64,000 bases of DNA from Sinotaia quadrata (taxonomy: Eukaryota > Mollusca > Gastropoda > Architaenioglossa > Viviparidae). Below, piece after piece: positions 58,596 to 64,000 of this stretch. The notes under the pieces are model-generated. The model ran no database searches and had not been told where the DNA came from. It saw nothing but the letters and a program-made list of their open reading frames with translations. The DNA is taken from contig CM054182.1 of NCBI GenBank assembly GCA_028829895.1, positions 12,301,001 to 12,365,000 on the forward strand. The letters run 5' to 3'. Each line of letters starts with the position of its first letter. Position 1 is the stretch's first letter. A program made the position numbers and the translations under genes.

Positions 58596-58774
58596 GTGCA
58601 CAAACGCCCCAATGAAATTATAGCTGTAACAATGATTTCTTTACAATTTTTTTTATTAATTAGCATTAATTAATAATTATGTATCGTTACGTTTTGTAGG
58701 CAGTAGTCATAACTTTGTGTTCGGTCAGTGTGTAAGTTAGAATTTATTAATCATTGTGTTAGTCTGACTGTTCT

Positions 58775-59280
58775 TGTCCCCTGGAAGGTGCGTGTAGGGT
58801 GTCAATGAAGGTGGTGACAGGGCGTGCCAGTTCTGACCCGTGTCAGTGTCACTGGGAAGATGGACGCATGACGGGGCAATGAAAGGGTTGAGTGGGTGCG
58901 ATTGTTCGAACAAGCTGCAACCAAACCTGGGAAGTTAGCATGAATGTGTCAAGCACCCTCCCTCATTTCCCAAGCGGCAATCCCTTAAATAAGGGTGCAT
59001 TTCCCTATTCATGGATCAGCGCGAAAGCGGCGGAAGCCGGAAGCGCCCCCTACACTGCTACTACTACTATTCATGGTCTTTCTCTCGTTGGCTGCATCTC
59101 GTCTTTGTCACGTCTGCCCGCCATTTTGCCGAAGATTCTGGACAACAGAAAGCACAATATTCTGGTGTGTAGGAATATGTGATTCTGTGATCCTTGATGT
59201 GAATATTTATTTAGGACTACAGTTTGCTCTTGAGAAGACCAGGTGCTGTACTATGATGCCTGAAAAATCTGATTAGTTAC
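58775..59280. other. GC-richer segment with overlapping short frames
   Basis: This stretch is clearly less AT-rich than its flanks and contains the palindrome CCCTTAAATAAGGG (58981-58994). Two overlapping plus-strand frames (58892-59182 and 58995-59276) are open, but neither has splice sites or a recognisable product. It may be an exon/promoter fragment of an unrelated gene or an old insertion. No gene is called. Confidence 0.3.
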
Positions 59281-59454
59281 TATGTTTATTCGACGTTAAT
59301 AGGTCCTCAAGGAGAGTGGCTCGCCTGGAGTCGCTCTTTAGCATTGTAACATAACAGGATGTATGGCTAGATGCTAAGTTTCCTGCTACAGAGGGGTAGG
59401 GGTAGAAAAGTTTTGATGATATTACGAGGGTCTAGCCGCACAAACGTTTTAGGC

Positions 59455-59653
59455 CAGAGGTCCAAATTTCCAATTGATAGTGCACGGAGGGCCGCCACAC
59501 GGATGGCTCAGTAGAAAAAAACAACAACACAAATAATGAAATAATGTGCTTTACATTCGTAATAATGGTAACATCCAAAAGTCCTCCGGCGGGCCGCAAA
59601 GAGCCCTGTCTCTGGCCGCATGTGGCCCGCGGGCCGTGGTTTATGCACCCCTG
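59455..59653. mobile_element. Short non-autonomous hAT-like element
   Basis: The right end, read inward, is CAGGGGTGCATAAACCACGG then CCCGCGGGCCACATGCGGCC, the usual hAT terminal pattern. The left end, CAGAGGTCCAAATTTCC, is a diverged match. GGGCCGC-type motifs face each other from both sides. The 8-bp flanks (TTTTAGGC and GTGTGGCG) do not match, so a target duplication is not supported. Confidence 0.55.
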
Positions 59654-60170
59654 GTGTGGCGCATATAAGTATAACCAAGTGATAGTTGAAAGATCCGTAC
59701 TACAGAATTAGTTTAGACTATAGCCAAGGAAAGCAAAGATGTAGACTAGTACAAATTATGAAATATAAAAATACTACTTGTCCAGTTCACATATATAAAT
59801 TTATTAAATATCTTAATTTGATGTGGAGGAAAGGCAAAATAAGAATGTACAAATGATAATGTAATCACAAGCAGTGTTTGTTCTCACAAAGAGTACAGGG
59901 AGACAGAGCAAGAAAATTGGTTGAGTTCATGAACCCGGTAGTGCCAGTGACTTATGGACAGTAGGAAAAAGTTTAATGACCAGAACGAATTAGTGCCCAG
60001 TGAGTTCAAAACGACAGTTGCAGTCGTAAAAGAAGTTGTAATATTTATCAGAGGTAGACGTCTAACTGTGGGCTAATGAATATTAAAAACCATCATGGCT
60101 CGAGGGTGAGGGGGCTGCACAGTGTTGGTGGCGGATGACTGTGGATCAACGAGAGAGAGGGAGGGAGGGG

Positions 60171-60177
<7 letters not shown>
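59654..60177. other. Spacer
   Basis: No gene is recognised. It becomes purine-rich toward the (GA)n tract. Confidence 0.45.

Positions 60178-60235
<58 letters not shown>
60178..60235 (+). repeat. (GA)n microsatellite
   Basis: About 29 GA units after a GGGAGAG-rich lead. Confidence 0.95.
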
Positions 60236-60238
<3 letters not shown>

Positions 60239-60464
60239 TGTTAGGACCCTGAGTGAATGAATATAAAAGATGATAGAACTGTTTACAAGAGTGTTCCCTT
60301 CCTTACTCTGTCCGCGTGGCTGGATACTTGACGCGGTTCAGATGGGTTAGTTATTTAGAAGAACATGGAACAATGGATGTACTGAAATAGAAGGAGGTTA
60401 CTCATATATACTTAAACTGTTTCATAAGAAAACCATTAATAAGCAGATGAATAGGTGAGTCAGA

Positions 60465-60770
60465 TTTTCTTCACTGATCTTATATACTATTACACTACAA
60501 TGACTTCATACTGCTACTCTTCACTGATCCCTCATACAGCTTCTCTCCATTTATCTCAAACTGCTACCCTCCATTGACCTCATAAACTGCTACAGTACAC
60601 TGATGTCCCATACGTTTTGTCTCCAATGATCTCATACTGCTAATCTCCATTGATTTCATATACTACAAAGGTACACTGATTTCTCACTATTGCTGTACAT
60701 TGATCTCAAACTGCTACCTTACTTTGATCTCATATACTCCTACTCAAAATTAATCCCTTAAGCTGCTTCA
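60465..60770 (+). repeat. Degenerate TGATCTCATACTGCTAC repeat
   Basis: About ten loose units of CACTGATCTCATACTGCTAC with variable 27-35 bp spacing. Confidence 0.7.
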
Positions 60771-61099
60771 TTATTATCTTTACCTAAGTAACCTAGTGCA
60801 ATTGCACTAATAGAATAATATTTTAACTGACCATCTGACAGATGTTTAATTTACACCGTCATGTGCAGTCGTTATCCAGTTTTTATTGCTGCGATCTGAT
60901 GTTATTCATGCGATCGCTTGTGCGCCTTTAAAATAGGAAATGAAGTACCCTTTCTTTTCATTATTGCTACAGTCCCTGTTCATATTCTCTTCTTGTGTTG
61001 TATTCGTATTTTGAAAAAAAAATAGCATTCTTAATGGGAAATTGCTTCCTGCCAATAGAATTAACCATGTTGCTAGTGAAGTCACTTTAGACAATAAAT

Positions 61100-61861
61100 A
61101 TGTTTATGTTTGTATGTAATGTACACGTTTCTTGCTTGTGTTGTTTTAAGAGAAACAATAATTAATTTTGTGTCAGCTAGACAATCTTTCATACTGAGTA
61201 CACGTAGTTCTCTATTCCTCACTCCGTAACCATCCCCACCTCCCACCTCCAACACACACACGCAAACCCAGTTTGCTTAAATACAATGAATGGTTCTGCT
61301 TTGAACTTTAGTTGCTGTGAACAAAACCTTGTTGTTGGGTAATATGAAAAGTCTCTCTTCGTCATAGCAATACTGTCATAATCATTCAGCCATTTTAAAG
61401 TCATACAAATAGATATATCACAAACAGACACACATACAAAACACATGCACAAATACACACACACACACACACACACGCTCAATAAAACATTATACGTGTG
61501 TGGTTAATTCAGAAGACATCAAAACCTTATATCTAACTCCGCTTTGTCTCCTCTCATTCCCCACCACCCCGCCTCCTAACACTCCAACGAATCTCTCCTC
61601 ATGGCATTCCTTGTGAAGCATGCTCTCTCCCCCCCCCCCCCCCGCCGTGTCAGGAACGGCCAATAAATATCAAGCAGACATCAGTCATGATATGGAAAGT
61701 ATCATGAAATCGGATGTTACAGACAAATACTGTTTCGGCGAACAGTGGGTTCGGTCATGCAAACATGTTGATCGCTGACTATTATCCCCTTGACTAAGTG
61801 CCAAAACAAAACCATGGCTTCATATTCCAAACAACAAACATAAACATCAGAATCTCTCAGG
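61100..61861 (+). promoter_or_regulatory. Upstream region of gene 3, conserved with gene 2
   Basis: Aligns in order with 25780-26483. It contains a CA tract (about 61456-61474), a C-run (about 61629-61643) and the TATTCCAAACAA block 15-40 bases above the X-box. Confidence 0.5.
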
Positions 61862-61895
61862 GTTGCCTAGCAACATCTAAAGGGTATGTATATAA
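61862..61895 (+). promoter_or_regulatory. Core promoter of gene 3: X-box and TATA box
   Basis: GTTGCCTAGCAAC at 61862-61874 fits the RFX X-box and forms a clean inverted repeat. TATGTATATAAC follows at 61885-61896. Spacing and order match gene 2, but only a single X-box is present. The probable 5' UTR exon follows to TTTTCAG/GTTATT near 61988. Confidence 0.62.
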
Positions 61896-62714
61896 CACTC
61901 ATGCACTGCTTGACATGACATGTAACTAGAACATTCTAGGCAAGGAAAGCGAAGAGGGGCGCAACGTAAAAGAAAGTACATTTTCAGGTTATTACTTTTT
62001 TTCTTTTTTTGATACAATGAAACAATTTAATTACTTAGAGTGTTGATAAATGTAGAGATTTGGTCGTAAACATAGGAGCAAGGACGAGATGTTGATATAC
62101 TTGACATGATAACTTCTAAAGACTGTGATGATGCACAAGTCGTAAACTTGTTATCTGTGCATGATCAGTGGGCGAGTTTAATACTTGCTGTGAAACTGAT
62201 ATGTTTTATTAGAAATTGCGAGAAATTTAGAAAAATATGCAGGGAGATAACAAACCAAATCATTCGTATAGTCAATATTTTCTTTTGTCGACATTGTATT
62301 GAAAGTAATAATTTTCAGGAAAACATATTTCGATTTTTAAAAAAAAATTCTGCTTGGAATAGAAAATACGAAACATTTAACTTTGCAATCCATGCGATGT
62401 AATTGTAATAACTCAAAATTGCCAATTTGTAAACCTAATCATATTGCAACTCTAGTTATGTTATAGTAACGGTTATAATGAACCTCTCTCTGTCGTAATC
62501 CGTACTCAGATATTTGACTCTGTTATAATGTACATTCAAATTCTTTTAAAAAACAATATTTAGTATCTGAGTTTAATGGTCTAGGTCTCTGAAGAATATT
62601 TTTAAAAAAATGCTAATGCAGACTTTATGTTTAAATGCTTTATAACTTCCTCATTATTCTAATCGTTATAATTGTTTATTGTACAGATACAGATTACAAC
62701 AGTTGACTTCAAGA

Positions 62715-63049
62715 ATGCTTCGCTACGTTACATCTTTTGTCTTTGCCTGTAAGTTTTTTTTTTAATATCCCAGAATTTATCTGCATATAATAATACTTTT
62801 TGAGGCAGTACGGGTTGGTAAATTGGAAAAAGAAATATCAACAACAGAAACAACAGCAAACACACTTGATAAAATTAAAATAATTACTCAATGACCTTAT
62901 TTGTAATTGCATTCAGGCAAAATAGCTAACAATTTTACTTGTACAATTTCTCTGTATCACTCAAATGATGAATAGTTTCTTGTAGTTTGTGTAGGTCTTC
63001 GCGTATCTTGACACTTCATTTGATAAGAAATTAGAATGTTATACTTTGA

Positions 63050-63101
<52 letters not shown>

Positions 63102-63105
63102 CTAC

Positions 63106-63176
<71 letters not shown>

Positions 63177-63184
63177 CCTATCTA

Positions 63185-63217
<33 letters not shown>

Positions 63218-63626
63218 TTTATAGACAAATAAACGGTATATTTTACCTATCATTGAGTTAGCCGTATTGCAATACTCATACAATTTACTTCTCTGTCTAT
63301 GACCATTTAACGAGCAGGAGTTGTTAAGATGAATGTTTCTTTTGTTTCATTTAGCTACAAGCAGCATTTTAAAAAAAATGCTCATGGTCGTTTATATCTA
63401 CAATAACATTTTCATTTTTCTTGTGTTTTCCTTTAACATTAAGCAGAGCGTACTGCTTCCGGAGACAATATTTAAAATGTACATTTAAATTTTTACACGT
63501 GCATGCTATAAATAACTTGTAAGAAAACAATATAGTACGTTATATGCATTCCACGTGTTTCAGACATTTTGGTATTCGCAGTCTTTGCTGGTGGTAGTAC
63601 ATCTTCAACAGATTCAACAACAGAAG
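62715..63626 (+). CDS. Gene 3: mucin-like secreted protein, first two coding exons (3' end outside window)
   Basis: Coding exons 62715-62748 (34 nt) and 63564-63626 (63 nt) join through a phase-1 GT-AG intron: donor T/GTAAGT, acceptor GTGTTTCAG. They read [20 protein letters not shown] followed by [12 protein letters not shown]. This is a signal peptide split at the same residue as in gene 2, then the start of a Ser/Thr-rich stalk. Exon 2 ends in phase 1 at GTATTA, so a terminal exon like that at 30808-30962 is expected beyond 64000. An acceptor TATTGTACAG ending at 62686 leads a 28-base leader before the ATG. Intron 1 holds a (TC)n(TATC)n tract and intron 2 a 48-bp array. The 98-codon frame at 62106-62402 falls in the 5' UTR intron and has no counterpart in gene 2, so it is not a gene. 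Confidence 0.72.
63052..63215 (+). repeat. (TC)n followed by (TATC)n microsatellite in intron 1 of gene 3
   Basis: About 24 TC units, then some 17 TATC units and five TGTC units. Confidence 0.96.
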
Positions 63627-63690
63627 GTATTAAAATAATTTATTCCAAACTGTAATCCTTAACATATTGTTGCGCCTATTTCTATTGCTA

Positions 63691-63978
63691 TCACTTCTAC
63701 TTCTGCTGAATAATCATAGATTAAACTGACAAATTAAATAACTTCTACTTCTGCTGAATAATCATAGATTAAACTGACAAATTAAATAACTTCTACTTCT
63801 GCTGAATAATCATAGAATAAACTGACAAATTAAATAACTTCTACTTCTGCTGAATAATCATAGAATAAACTGACAAATTAAATAACTTCTACTTCTGCTG
63901 AATAATCATAGAATAAACTGACAAATTAAATAACTTCTACTTCTGCTGAATAATCATAGATTAAACTGACAAATTTAA
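63691..63978 (+). repeat. 48-bp minisatellite, six copies, intron 2 of gene 3
   Basis: Units start at 63691, 63739, 63787, 63835, 63883 and 63931 with TAACTTCTACTTCTGCTGAA plus TAATCATAGAWTAAACTGAC. The unit derives from sequence also present once in intron 2 of gene 2 (TTTCTGCTGATTAATTGTAG and AACTGACAAAT, 29295-29342). Confidence 0.97.
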
Positions 63979-64000
63979 ATTAGTTGAATTAAACTAGAAT

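Noticed and set aside
58981..58994. SRF CArG box
   Set aside because: The palindrome CCTTAAATAAGG has eight central A/T bases rather than the six of the CArG consensus.
62106..62402. 98-codon frame upstream of gene 3
   Set aside because: Lies between the promoter and coding exon in the 5' UTR intron; no counterpart in the matching gene 2 intron.

Overview
The window looks like AT-rich, intron-bearing animal DNA, most likely from a mollusc or another lophotrochozoan. Genes are sparse and split by GT-AG introns. There is a remnant of a non-LTR retrotransposon of a type common in molluscs, a GTF2IRD2-like hAT transposase relic, very long (CA)n, (TC)n and (GATA)n tracts, and more than thirty minisatellite arrays. 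The species cannot be fixed from the sequence alone. Almost every long open frame is a tandem array whose unit length is a multiple of three, or a shadow of a microsatellite.

The real genes appear to be members of one tandem family of small, secreted, Ser/Thr-rich, probably GPI-anchored mucin-like proteins. Bases 1-317 hold the last exon of a first member. A complete second member lies at about 26.5-31.0 kb: an X-box/TATA promoter, a 5' UTR exon, and three coding exons joined by phase-1 introns, giving 83 residues. A third member starts at about 61.9 kb and runs off the right edge: the same promoter layout, the same first two coding-exon lengths (34 and 63 nt), and a signal peptide. None of these genes appears as a whole in a plain ORF list because the coding exons are 34, 63 and 155 nt long.

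The spacers between members also share ancestry. Diverged blocks occur in the same order in both spacers (13.65, 19.75, 20.8-21.9 and 25.8-26.6 kb match 35.2, 41.8, 44.9-45.7 and 61.1-61.9 kb). The locus therefore appears to be an old tandem segmental duplication, with each unit about 30-35 kb after later insertions and repeat growth.

Region by region. 0-13 kb: end of gene 1, many minisatellites, a 1.2-kb DNA transposon with a 5-bp target duplication (7.07-8.27 kb), a 90-bp inverted repeat (9.33-9.88 kb) and one possible orphan exon (10.94-11.20 kb). 13-26 kb: duplicated spacer blocks and minisatellites. 26-31 kb: gene 2. 31-61 kb: second spacer, with two copies of a small element that has a telomere-like core and 8-bp target duplications, a LINE 3' end, two dispersed repeat families (called R and S here), arrays of CRE-like and AP-1-like sites, an 81-bp array encoding Cys-rich repeats, and the hAT relic. 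61-64 kb: promoter and 5' half of gene 3. No tRNA, rRNA or CRISPR was seen.
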